64,000 nt of DNA from Telopea speciosissima (taxonomy: Eukaryota > Streptophyta > Magnoliopsida > Proteales > Proteaceae), in the NCBI RefSeq assembly GCF_018873765.1, contig NC_057916.1:12583501-12647500 (forward strand). Direction: 5' to 3'. How positions within the stretch are numbered: the stretch's first letter is position 1; the number at the start of each line of letters is the position of its first letter. Made by a program: the position numbers and the translations under genes. Under the pieces are notes generated by a model. It ran no database searches. It saw only the letters and a list, made by a program, of their open reading frames with translations, and was not told the DNA's origin. This document shows, piece by piece, positions 11,725 through 24,900 of this stretch.

Positions 11725-14700
11725 TCAAATTGCATACATGGTCTTACTGTTCATAAGCTCTGTATCTGATAACACAGACATGGACCACGACCGTGACCTG
11801 CTTCCCAATGATGATCTCCGAATGCACCTCAAATTTGAGGCACGAATCCGGTGCATAATTACCCAATAACACAAGGTGCCCAATGTCGTCGCCATGATTG
11901 TTGTCCCTATGATTGTCACCCCAATTGCCAACCACCTCTCATGATCACCGACCACAACAAATGCCAATGCCAAGAATGCTACAGACACAAGAACACAAGC
12001 CAACCACATAAGCTTGTTTATAATTGCCATCATCTGTTTCTTGGCTTTGCTTTCTATTACTATAACTGAAGTCTGTACTACCACAACAGCCAAGGATATA
12101 AAGAGGGCAATGGAATCAAAGATGAAGAAGATCATAAAAGATGCTTTATGAGCAATGTTTGCTTCCCCGAGGGAGAACCCAGGAGGTATGTCTTCAGGAT
12201 CATCGACATACTGGCCAGGGACAGTGAAGATGGCAGCAAAAGCTACGGTGGCAATAAGGACGGCAACAATTGTTGTAGAGTTGATAGCATTGTTGAGGCC
12301 CTCTGTGTGCATTTCATTGATCCTGTGGGCTATCCCCTGCACATGTTTTCTTGTGCTGCGAGTTTTCTCTAGCTGGTAGTGGACCTCATGTTTTATGTCG
12401 CTCACAGTCTGTTTCAGTTCTCGAGCTGTGCTTGTCTGTGATGGCCTGATGGCCCTGGCACTCTGGACACCATTCGCCTGTAGGATCAGCATCAGTTCTG
12501 AGCTTCCCATATTCTCAGCAGTGTCAAGGGCTGTTTCCCCTAACCTATTGACCGCCTTTTTGTTGGTAACATTGTGGTTTAATATCTTCCTTACAATCTG
12601 CATCAACAGTAGGAGTGTTACATCATTGGTCCTCTTCCAACTTATTGTAACACATTGGTTTCCACCATATTTCAGGAAATCAAACCATTGATGCATCAAT
12701 CAAGACAACCCCATAAAATGATCAAAGTAAACTACATAAACTTCTCCAAGAGGAATATTAAACTGATTCAACCAAGTCACTCAACCCCATCTCTGTTTTT
12801 TTATTCTTCATGAGCTTTAGCCTTTAAATATCAGCAACTTCTAGATCAGTTCTGATTGCTGTCAAGTTCATACCTGCACAGGACCATCTAGCTCATATTT
12901 TGATTTCTATCTTTTTATTGTTTATATATTTATATATTAGGACATTTTCTTGTTTTGTTTTATTTTATTATAGGGTAATTCAGGCCATAGATTCACAGGC
13001 TTTCCTCTCAAAGATTTTGAGAGCTTTTACAAACCTGAGTTCACCAATTCATCATTCTAAAGGCCATATTTGAATGGATTAAATCTCAAGGGCTGGCCTT
13101 ACATGCTGCTGACCTGCTCCTCAGGATTGGCCTACCAAAATTTGAATAGAATAGGCTATTCCATAGCAAGAATTCAAATATATTCTCAATCAAAACTAAT
13201 AAAGATGTGCTATAGCTTAATTGGCCAAGCTTTACAACAATCATGGCATGAACATGGTGAGATAGAACAACAGCTTCTTGATTCCAGTAAATAAGGCACC
13301 ATCTCGGGACATTCCACACTCATGCCTCTATCCTGAAGTTACAATTTATCACTTATCCACTCCATTGAGTGGCAAGCAATAAATCATAGTACCAATACAA
13401 ATAATAATAATAAAAAATGAGTAGCATCATAGCTATGCCTGCATCCATAGATGAGGATGTTAAGCTCATAGCATCTGAAAGTTGAAGCAGATTAAATCAA
13501 AATAATAACCTACTCTGGAGACTCAAAATTGAGAAGAATCTATAAACCATGAGAGGGTACTAGGCAACTTGAGAATGATGTAAATTGAAGAAACGATGCT
13601 ACTTGAAAGTAACCAAAAAGATCTAGAGTCAGATGGAGTGCTGGGAAATCTACAATGGAGATACCAGATTCAGATGAAGCCATACATTTGCCCGCTTCCA
13701 GTCCTAACTTTACGAGGTACTGACTCCAATAACTTCTTAAGATAACTCATAATTGTGTAAAATTGAAACATTAGATGAAGTAGAATTACTTGAAAGTAAC
13801 CAAAAAGATCTAGAGTCAGATGGAGTGCTGGGAAATCTACAACGGAGATACCAGATTCAGATAAAGCCATACATTTGCCTGCTTCCAGTCCTAACTTTAC
13901 GAGGTACTGACTCCTATAACTTCTTAAGATAACCTATAATTGTGTAAAATTGAAACATTAGATGAAGTAGAAAAATAAATGTTGCTATGTGGATGTAGAA
14001 TCCGTAGCATGAACAACACCACATACAGATCTTGGGACCAAGGAGAGCCCTTTCTCAATCTTTTGAGAGAGAGAGAGACAGAAAGACCTGAATAGAAAAC
14101 AGAAACTAATTGGCACATGTTTATGCCAATGGGTAAATAGACATTCATATGAACAAACATTCTACAGAGGGTCTTCTTACTACTAGTATTTAAAGAAACT
14201 TAATAACAGCATGGATTTTGGCCTTTTTGTTCATTAATTTTTTAATTCAATAGATTTGATCTCTTCTTGATATTCAGGAATTGAGGGACAGATGAATTCA
14301 AATTTTATAGGAACTGTATCAGGAAAGAAAAGAAAATTACGGTCTCTTGGTAGAGATCCCTGTAACATGTAAAAATCAAGATTACAATCCTTGAAGATAG
14401 ATACCAGATGCTATTTCTGAACAAACCAAACATAGCAATTCCAATTGTAGCACATGAATAGTTCTTGAACAACAGAGAGCTACTCCATCAAAAGGTGGCA
14501 TAAATATTTGTAGATAAAAGGAGAAGCTCCTGAACTTGTGAGCCCATAACCTCACTTTTTTTTGGCAAAAAAACAATCAAATTTAAACAAAATGCATTAA
14601 AGACTCAATTGCAAAAAGCATTAGACCTTCGTGAAGCAAAACAAAAGAAAATAGCAATAATTAAAGCAAACCTAATTATTGAGTTATATGGAAATAACAA

Positions 14701-15827
14701 ATTGGATTAAAGGTGGAATAACTTTTTAACCTAAGGGAATGTCTCAAGAGAAAGATGAGCCAAACCAGGCCTCCTTTTTTCCTCTTAGGATTCATCATCA
14801 TCATCATCATTAGCGACGTCATGGCATGACCATAAATTTTTTAAAGCTTTCTTTTCTCTTATTGCTTCTCAGAGTACCTTCTTACCCCGGACACCTCATC
14901 ATATGCTACATTCAGAGCAAAAACATTCTTCCACAGAAAGAAAAGTAAGCCAAAGTACATAAGCAATTCACCTGAGTCCGACCCTTCCTGCATGCTATAT
15001 GAAGTGCTGTGTTGCCCTTGGTATCAACCATGTTGATCAAAGAAGGGTCTAACTTGATAAGCTCCTCCACCACCTCAATTTTCTGTCCTTTCACAGCCAT
15101 GTGGAGAGCCGTCTGGCCCTTCTTGTCATTCCTCCCAGCAATCCCAGGTTCTTTGCTTAGAAGGGCCTTAACAACCTCCAAATGCCCATTCCTCGCCGCA
15201 GAATGCAGGGCCGTTTTCCCATTGCTTCTGGCTATGGCGACCAAGCTGCTACCTTGCTCCAAGAGGATATTTACCACCTCAATATGGCCTTGCGTTGCAG
15301 CCGTATGCAAAGCTGTAGTGTTCGAGAGATCAACTGTCATGGATAGCTCTGGTAGGGCCTCCAACAACACCTTCACCACCTCTGCAATGGGTCCAAATCC
15401 AATGTATTTAATCCCGGCGACTAGAAACAAAGGAAGACATAAGAAGAAACAGATAGAAATGAATGGAAAATGTACCCAGATCCCCTTGCTTTGCTGCAAT
15501 GAGAAAGGCATCATAGCCATTCCTGGCTTTGACGCTTGCAGATACAATATCATAGTACTTGACCATCTCTTTCACGACATCAACATAACCGTATTCAGCA
15601 GCCACATAAAAGGCTGTTTCTCCTGATTGGTTCTGCTTCAATAACAATTCTTTCAGCTCTTCTTCTGTGGTCTGGGTAAGGATTTCCATGACCACAGGTA
15701 GGTTTCCTGCTCTTGCCACCGAATGCAGGGGAGTATCCTCACGTTTCCCAGTCAATTGTTTTGTCATCTTCTTCCTTCGGGGTGTCAGGGGCGTCTGGGG
15801 CGTTTGGGGAGTTTGGGGCGTCTCCAT
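11725..15827 (-). CDS. Ankyrin-repeat/PGG-domain membrane protein, At5g02620-like
   Basis: Exons on the minus strand are 15827-15476, 15381-14972 and 12597-11725. They join in phase to 544 codons plus stop, the usual length for this family. The N terminus is METPQTPQTP, then MTKQLTGKREDTPLH opens a block of ankyrin repeats (about residues 30-285) with repeated TALH motifs. The PGG region follows: HTEGLNNAINSTTIVAVLIA, then four hydrophobic membrane segments, ending in MYAI. Acceptor cattgcag at 15382 was chosen because it restores the GDL-E-VVKVLLEALP repeat. The protein is expected in membranes with cytosolic ankyrin repeats; relatives (ITN1, ACD6) act in stress and defence signalling, but the role of this one is unknown. 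Intron 2 is 2.4 kb and carries a 187-bp tandem duplication. The gene appears intact. Confidence 0.93.
13601..13974. repeat. 187-bp tandem duplication in ankyrin gene intron 2
   Basis: Two adjacent copies, beginning acttgaaagtaaccaaaaag at 13601 and 13788, are nearly identical over about 187 bp, differing at a handful of positions. The high identity implies a recent duplication. No transposon features were seen. Confidence 0.9.
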
Positions 15828-18800
15828 CGGATCAATTGCAGAATAATTGCTACCTTCTGCTAATTTTGGCCACTAGACAAGAATCATTTCACCTTTGAAA
15901 ACCCAGATCAACAGTCACCCTTTGTATCCAATATATCATTTGTATTTCCACCCAGAAGAGAAAATTCGAAACAGGTCAGAAACTGAGCTCCCGGTGTTCG
16001 ATTTCTGTAATCGTTTTTCGCTTCTGACAACAATTGCAAACAAATTAATGTTCTTGTAACTCAAAACAACGATATGGATTTTAATGTTAAACAAATAAAT
16101 TCCCAGTTGAGTTCTTCCATTCATCTCCTTGATCATCATCCCCATCATGCAGACAAAAAACAGACAACTTTAAGAAAGAGTTGGCATTTGAGACCCCTTC
16201 ATCACATTACAATTCGAAAAATATAAAACCAACAAGAAAAACATGGGTTTGAAGGAGATAAATGTTCACCTGGGATTGGAAGAACAGGGCTTTTCAATAT
16301 CCTCGTCGGCTTGAGAATCTACAGAACCCACGAAAAATCTATCACAGAGCAACAGGCTCTACTGAATCATGCGGGATCCTAAAAGGTGAGCGGAGAACAA
16401 TCCAGAATGGAAGAAATCCTACTTTCAAAATGCCATCCAATTGAGAGAGGAAAGGACAGCAAAATGAAATAAAGGACACGGAAAGAAACACCACTCGCAG
16501 AGGCATATGTATTATGTATGAATGATTGAATGCAGCTTATTTATCAGTGAAGGAGAAGGAATCTAGAAGACTAGAACACACACATAATTCAAACTTCAAA
16601 GCAACAATTAAAAGAGAGACTTTTGTAAAGTTACGATTACAGAAACAGACAAAGGTGGATGCTTGGGATGGATTAGTCAAGGGAAAAGATTAGATCCCAC
16701 ATTGTAACTACATTCTATTCTTGCTGGTTCAAAGGATTTAAAGGATTTGACAATTAGACACTTTTGTTGAAAAGTTTGAATCGGTTTAAAATTTTATAAT
16801 CCATAGTTTTAAGAAGACTAAATTTCTAAACAGAAAGATATTGGGCAAATCAATCTATTGTTGAATTTACAGTATGTGAAAATAAAATAAAATAAAATGG
16901 GGAATTTTCAGAAACTAGTTATTTGAGCACATTAGCCCACAATGGTGGTTTTGGGCTCCATTGGATCATCTGTATTCACTTAATTGGTTTCCTTTTTTAG
17001 AAGATTTGAATTGCAGTGAGAACTGGTTAACAGTTCGGGTGGGAAGAAGAGGTGGAAAAGGCTGTAGAACCGCATGTTGTTCGTCGTGCATAAATAGCTT
17101 TCAGTGTTGGATAATATAACGTCCATTCATAGAAACCTAGCTAACAGCTTGGCTTAGTTGTTCGGTTGGGGAAGATGAGGTGAGCTTCCATCATTTACGT
17201 ACTACTACATTTTAGGATCTATCCTAGAAGGTTTGGCTAAAGTTTTTAGAATGTTGCAACCGAAACCGAATTTTGTATTGATACCAGTATAGTCAACCGA
17301 TATGGATTGATCGATATGATACATTTATTTTTTATTGAAAAAATACTGTTTTGATCCCATATCATATCATATGTATCCGCTATGGATACTGATACATTGA
17401 ACTAAAACACCTAAAAATGCATGTCCAAATCCTTCCCGTTACTGTTGGATGGGTGGTTGGAGAGAAGTTGGAGTTGAAGAGGATCTTAAAACAGTTTTCC
17501 TTCACCAGTCTAATTCATGGGTTTTGATGATTAGATGAAACTTTTAGAATAGCCTCGATGACATTATGGACTTTGTAGTTTGTACAAAAGAGAGAGAAAA
17601 AAAGAAGAAGGAATAATGACACCCTAATTTTTTTTTTAAAAACACCATTGGAAATATGTGTCTTTCGGGTGACCAACCAAACATGGTCTAGAGTAAATAT
17701 ACAACTTAGACAAGAAAATCGATCAAAATGATTGGTTCAGATTTATTTTGTGATTTTTCAGAAACATCATCTTCCATTGGTACTTGGATAACTACTTAAT
17801 TTCGTGCATGGGCGTGCATGTTACACAGTTACACACGAATATGGGGTCGAAATGAACAATTCCCCTTGTACGAATCATCGTTCGCCACCTTTATACAGTC
17901 GACAAGAAATCCTCTTCCATTAAAATTTTAATAAACCACGTGACAGATCGTCCCAGCGTTGACTTAGCCAACTAGTCAAGAGGTCAGCCTCACAAGGTGG
18001 GTCCACTTGGTTGGTGGTATGTGCTCTACGAGTTTTTCAATTTGTTCTTTCTTCTTCCATCATAATCACTTGATGTTTCTTCGTCTGTCATACTCACTTG
18101 ATGTTTTCTTGTGTCGGGGTCAATCCCAATTGTAATTGGTCAAAGTAGATCTCAATTATGGTCTATCTTGCTTGGCCACTCCTCTAAAATTTTGAGTCAA
18201 GAGTACATACTATATGGGAGAGGCCCGGAAGACGACTGAAAGTAAGGGAAGATGAGAACCAAGAGACTTGAACCCAAGAGCTTCTGATAGTGTGGGCTTT
18301 TATGCTCCACCTATGCTAGACAGTCTCTCTCTACGGCTGAGGTTTTCCACATGGTCTGAGTGGAAAATCACATTAAACTGTTAAAAATTAAAGAAGACAA
18401 AGAGATGGACACTCTAGATCTCAACCATGATAACGGTCTGAAGTCCACACTAACATGTCCCCAAATTAAATGGAAAATGAAAAATATTTTTGTCCCCCCT
18501 TGATTGACGGAAATAAATGCCCTTATAACTTCTCTGATGTTCTACTTCACCCATAAACACGTCGTGTCATTTTTTTTGGGTAAGAAACACGTGCTAACAC
18601 ACAAACTTAAAAGCGAAAAACTAAACAAGATTAGTAACAATCCAATTAATCTGATGTTAAAGTCAAAGGTCAATAACAACCCAAAAACAAAATGAAGAAA
18701 AACATTTTTTTAGTAAAAATTTGAATTTTATTAATAAACAACCCTAACCTTACTTGGCTAATAGAGAAAAATTTCAACACGACTCAAATCTTGCACTTAT

Positions 18801-21800
18801 CTTCTGAAATTTTTTTTGGGTAAACAAACTTAATTATCATTTATATTCATACATTACCTTAGCTTTGTCTCTGCTTTTAGCAATCGACACATCTTTGTCA
18901 ACCATGCACAAATGTGATACTAATAAGCATCCAATGCCCCCATTATTGTCAAGCAGCTTGAAAGTCCGGCGTTGACATGTCAACACTCAAGCTACAGCCA
19001 ATGGTTTGTCGTCGAGGGCTAATGAAGAAAAAAACGAAAGATAGACCATAATAAGTGTACTTCTAGAAGGTGCCAATTAGTTCAGCCGATAAGATTATTT
19101 CTCAATTGTAACATGTGATTTGGGATCGAATCTCACCTTTACATAAGGAGTTGGAATTAATGAGATGGGGGTATGCTTATACCAAGGATAAGAAAAAACC
19201 TATTGTGTTTCAAGGCACTATATAATCATCCACAGGGTTAAGAAAAAAAGAATCAAGATCTAGATCAAAATCGGCCAAGATCGGTCCCAAGATCAGTATT
19301 TTGGTACCCTAATGGCTTCGATGGACAACTAGTAATCAGTTGTGATAAATGATAACAGTAAATAAATAGGTTAAGAGACTAGTATATCAATAGTCTAATC
19401 AAAATAAACAAATCACTGATTGATAAGATGAGAATGAAGGCTCCATTTGTAGTACAACTTGAATTGTGAATCGTTACTGCAACAGGTAATAAAGGATATC
19501 AAAATGATGGTGAAACTAAATCATGCCACCTGTCACTATCCTTAAAATTGTATTCACCCCAGATGGTGCAGAGGATCCTTGTAAATCAATTCCCAAGATG
19601 TAACAGCTTCAAGAAGGTCTTCTAGTTTTGTTGTACTTAATAATTGAGTGTTGTTGGAACTTCCAATGTTGTGCTCAACAACACAAGGAAACACTTTCAA
19701 TTAAAAGCAAAATGGTAAAGGAAGTCTTGAGGAAGGAAGAAGAGAACTTGAGACCAGATAGCAACTTTAGCAAGAGAGTGATTCAAAAGATATCTCTAAC
19801 AACTAAATTTATCCCCTATTTATAGAGGGAAGTGTCTCTTGAATATACACGTCCAATACACCCCAAGGGAGATGACTCCCTCCATTAGTTTTTATTCGAC
19901 GCCAAGGCAAGACAGTTGATCAGGCTCCTCCAACAGTCATATAACAGTAATTTTGACTGATAAACATTGCTCTCAAAAAACACCAATCGGCACATGCCGG
20001 TCGATCGAGTGGTTGAACACCCATCGTGATTGGTCAATTGATAGACGAAATCATGCATGAAAAAACAAAAAATAAGACATACATGCATCAATTGGGAATT
20101 GAAAAAAAATGAGGTGTTTTGAATCTTAAATCTATTTTAAACTCTTTAAAATACACTCTTAGTTTTCTCTTCTTTTCAAATAAAGGGTTTACAGAATTAC
20201 AATATTGAGATAAGAAGAACAGAAAATACAGGAGGAATCAGAACACAGTATGTGAGAAGAAATAAATTATTAAATAAAACAATATAGGTCGTTGGGGAAG
20301 GACAAAAACGGATGGTGGTTTTCTTTGGGCTAGAATAGTGAAAAATAAAAATCAATAGATTAGGTTAAGAAATATGATCTTCCACTAACTCCTTAATGAC
20401 TCCTTATAATGGAGAAATTGACCTTTTTCTTGGTAGAAGGAGAATTTGACCTTCGAACCATCAATTGTAATCTTGTTTCGTTTATATTAGAATATGGTCT
20501 CACTGTCTGTTTTTCACCCTCCTCATCATGGAGATCTGAAGCCTTTGATTATATAGGAAATGATATTTTTGTTTAAGAAATAAATCTTTTACAGCGTGTG
20601 TAAGTTAATGGATATTATACGCAAAACAAACCAACCAGGCCAAAACACAAATTTGTGAAAATAAATAGCCACCTCATAAAACCCATGGATTTAAAGATCG
20701 AATCCAATTTGGCAGAATTGGCCGATTCGAATCAAAATCAGTTGACCCCATTCAAATGAATCAGTAAGGTCAAAGGTGGATTCCTCATACCCCTTTCACT
20801 CTTCTTAGGAGCCAAAGTCAAGAACAGTGAGGCTCCATTGGATGGATCTCACATGTAATGGGGGTCAGGGATTAAAAAATCGAATCGAAAGAATCAGCCG
20901 ATTCCAACTGATTCTGATTTTAGATGATTCTAACTGAATCGGTACAGTTAGGGATCTACAAGTGTGGCAATGCTACTCTTCGTCGTGCGACCCCCCCCCC
21001 CCCCCTCAACCGTTGCTCTGTCAACGGCTGCTCGCTTGTAAGTTCTGACCGTTGCAACTTTCCCTCTACTTGCCCTCATGAACCCCTCCAAAATTGACAG
21101 TATTTTGAGAGGAATGGAGTGGAGAAGACAATACTCCGACAAGGAAAACCCAACATCCTAAATTTGTCTGACCATTTTCCCATCCAGACATCCAAACAAC
21201 ATAAAATACCAAGCTTCATTTAAATAAAATAAAAAAACCCCCATGAAATACCATTCTTTAAGTATTAAACTGATAAAAAAAATCTTATTAAAAGCAGGTC
21301 CAATAATAAATAACAAAAATATCCTCAATGAACCCAAGTTGGAGAATTAAGCTTCCCTATGCGTCAAGGGATTCCATTCCAATTCATCCATGTGGAAAAG
21401 TTTAGGGTAAGAACCTCCAAGATCTTCTAAAATTATGGTCAAAAGCTGAAATTCTGAATTATAACATGGTCTATTTCTCTTCAAATTATCCTATAAACAA
21501 TATATAAAGAAGTACAAGGGAGTAAATTCACAACCTTGACAGCCAAAAATTTTTTAGCTAGAAATTTATGACATCAAAAGACTGTTAACAGGTGCTATGA
21601 TCCATGCTCTATACATTTTCTCGAACAGTTTGAATAATTAAGATCATAGAACTGGACTTCTGGATGGAGAATCTAAGGAGGGAAGCAGTCACAATGCGTG
21701 TGATGCTGCCACAACTAACATAGAATGATGCTTTCTTGTCCTCCCAATACACAAAGGAAATAAATGAAACAATTCACCCTTATAACCTCATATCTATATA

Positions 21801-21907
21801 AAATTATAGGCTCCACAAAAGAAAAAGGTCAAATAGTTCCATTGGAAACCATACCAATAGGGGTGAGAACCTTGATAGAAGCAGCAGCTCTGGACTTCTA
21901 TTTTCAA
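15828..21907. other. 6 kb spacer between ankyrin gene and NUDT9
   Basis: The first several hundred bases are probably 5' UTR and promoter of the ankyrin gene (minus strand). Beyond that I see a CGATATGG-word patch (17255-17400), B-box-containing SINE-like stretches (about 18230-18330 and 19069-19235), T-tract/gggtaa motifs at 18569 and 18810, a GATTCGAATCGG-word patch (20690-20945) and a run of C at about 20990-21005. No gene was recognised, and the open frames here are short and unrelated to known families. Confidence 0.55.
19069..19235 (+). mobile_element. tRNA-derived SINE-like element
   Basis: A box-A-like stretch (ttagttcagccgataaga) is followed at suitable distance by a box-B-like gggatcgaatctc, resembling a pol III internal promoter of a tRNA-derived SINE. 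It then runs into low-complexity DNA. Family not recognised; no target duplication confirmed. Confidence 0.4.
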
Positions 21908-24900
21908 TCAGATGCCGTTCAAAGCTTCTAGCATCAACGCGTAGAGAGCATATCCACCAGCATGGCAGCCAGGCATTTTAGATGTCAGGTTCTCTAACTC
22001 ACCCTGATATTAAGAAAGCATTATCAGTAAAGATAAAATATACAACAACAACAACAACAAACTCAGCCTTATCCCAACTTAATGGGGTCGGCTACATGGA
22101 TCAAGGAAAAAAAAAAACACTAACAAATGAAAAGTGGCAAATGCAAACAAAAAGAAAGATAGAAGTGAGAGGAACTATGCACAGCCCAAGAAGTTAGGAG
22201 AATCTTAGCTAAATGGGGTATGCTGCATGGATTCTTGCCCCTCCAATAGGCTCTATCCGAAGTCATACTTGGCACAAGACCTAGACTATGCATGTCCTTC
22301 CTTACAACTTCTTCCATGGTCATTTTAGGTCTGCCCTACCTCTTTTAACTCCTTCGATCATGATCATATCACTCATCCTTACTGGGGCATCCCTTGGCCT
22401 CCGTAGAACATGACCATACACCTCAAACGACTCTCTCGAAGCTTATCATCGATCGGGGCAACTCCCAAGTCAGCTCTAATACGTTTCATTCCTTATTTTA
22501 TCCTTCCTAGTTTTTCCACACATCCATCTTAACATTCTCATCTCTGCTACACAACTTCTCAATATGACATTTCTTAACTGCCCAACATTCTGCCCCATAC
22601 ATCATAGTCGGTCGTACAATAGTCCTATAGAACTTTCCTTTAAGCTTTAATGGAATACGTCGGTCACACAGTACTCCGGATGCACCTCTCCACTTCATCC
22701 ATCCCACTTTAATTCTTTGTAAGACATCATCCTCTATGTCACCTTCCTTATTTATGATTGACCCCAAATATCTAAAATAGTCACTTTGCGGTATCTCCCT
22801 TTCCCCAATACGCACCATGTCAGTATCCATCATAGCATGACTAAAATTACGTCATATACTCCGTCTTCGTTCTACTAATCTTAAATCCCTTTGTTTCCAA
22901 GGTTGATCTCCATTGCTCTGATTTAGCGTTAATCCTTGCTTTTGTCTCATCCACCAAAACGATATTATCGGCGAATAGCATACCCCACAAGACCTCTCCT
23001 TGAATGCTCTTGGTTAGGTCGTCCATGATAAGCGCGAAGAGGTAAGGGCTTAATGCAGAACCCTGATGTAACCCAATCGTGATTAGGAATTCCTTGCCCT
23101 GGCCTCCCACAGATCTCACACTCGTCACCACACCCTCATACATATCTCTAATTACATCAACATATTTACTCGACACCCCTTTCTTTACTAGAACATGTCG
23201 GATTAAATCTCTAGGCACTCGATCATAGGCTTTTTCTAGGTCAATAAAAACCATATGGAGATCCTTCTTGCTATCTTTATATCTTTCCATGAGCCTCCTT
23301 AATAAGTAGATGGCTTCTGTCATGGAACTAAAAGCCAAATCGATTCACCGAGATAAGAGTCTTTCTTCTCAAACAGGCTTCAATAACCTTCTCCCAAAGT
23401 TTCATTGTGACTCGTTAGCTTTATGCTTCTATAGTTATTGTAGTTTTGGAAATGACCTTTATTTTTGTAGATCGGGACTACACTGCTTCTTCTCCATTCA
23501 TCTGGCATCTTCCTTGTGTGCATAATCCTGTTAAACAGCTTGGTTAACCAAAAAACCCCACACCTTCCTATGGTTTTCCACACTTCTATTGGAATCTCAT
23601 CTGGGCCTAGAGTCTTGGCTACTTTCATCTTTTTTAAGGCTTCTTTAACTTCCGTCACACTAACCTTTCGCACATATATATGGTGTGTGATATCATGTTG
23701 AATAATGTAATCGTCCAAGTCATTTCTACTCGAACTATCTCCATTTAGTAGGTCACAAATATACTCATCCCATCTCTTTATAATGTCCTCATCCCTTACC
23801 AACACTCTTCCATCATCTCCCCTGATACAACTCACCTGATCAACATCTCTATACTTCCTTTCTCTCATCTTAGCTATCTTATAAATAGCTTTTTCCCCTT
23901 CTTTTGTCTTTAGGTTGATATAGAGATCCTCATACTTCTTTGCCCTAGCCGTCCCCTCAATCTTCCTAGCTTCGTTTCTGGAAACATAATACCTCTTCTT
24001 ATCCTCTGGGTCATTAGTCCTTTGTCATGTCTTAAAACACATTTTCTTGGTCTTAATGGCTGGTTGGGTGAATAAAATCATGTTTTGTGTGGAGAACACA
24101 CATATGGGAATCTTGCTTAACGGATCTCCTCTTCCTTTCTCCCGCCTGTCAAGAGGTATTAGACAAGGGGATCCCCTCTCATCATACCTATGTCTTGTGC
24201 ACTGAAGTTCTTTCTACCAAACTGGCAATTGCGATGCAAGATAGACAGATTCAAGGGATCCAAATCAATAGACGTGGGGAAAGAATTTCCCACATGGCAT
24301 TTGCGGATGATCTCATTCTGTTTGGGGAGGCTACAATGGCTGAAGCTCGAGTGTTGAATGGGATCCTGGAGGAATACTGTAGATACTCAAGGCAAGCCAT
24401 TAACATCAACAAAACAAGAGCTCACTTTAGTCACAATGTGGATGCTTCGATTAAAAGGCAAATAAGGGAATTTTTTCAAATCTGCCCAACTTCTTCAATT
24501 GATAAATATCTGGGGATTCCATATGTGGGAGGTAAGCTATCTAAAAATCATTGCTCGGATCTAATTGCGAGAGTCAACAAAAAACTTCTTCATTGGAAAG
24601 CGCAATTTCTCAATCCAGCAGGAAAGCTAGTGTTGGTTCAGTCAACATTGTCAGCCATGTCATTATATGTGATGTCTTGTTTTAAGATTCCTGCTTCGAT
24701 CCACAAGTCATTGGATGCTTCTAGCAAGAATTTCTTCTGGTAAAACGGCAGCAAGAGGATGGTTCCTACCATATCATGAGCTACTATATGCGAACCTAAG
24801 AGGTATGGTGGTCTAAATATAAAACAATCCGCTAGTATGAATCAATCCCTTCTCGTGAAGAAGGCATGGGAACTGCTCTCCTCCCAGTCTTCGTTGTGGG

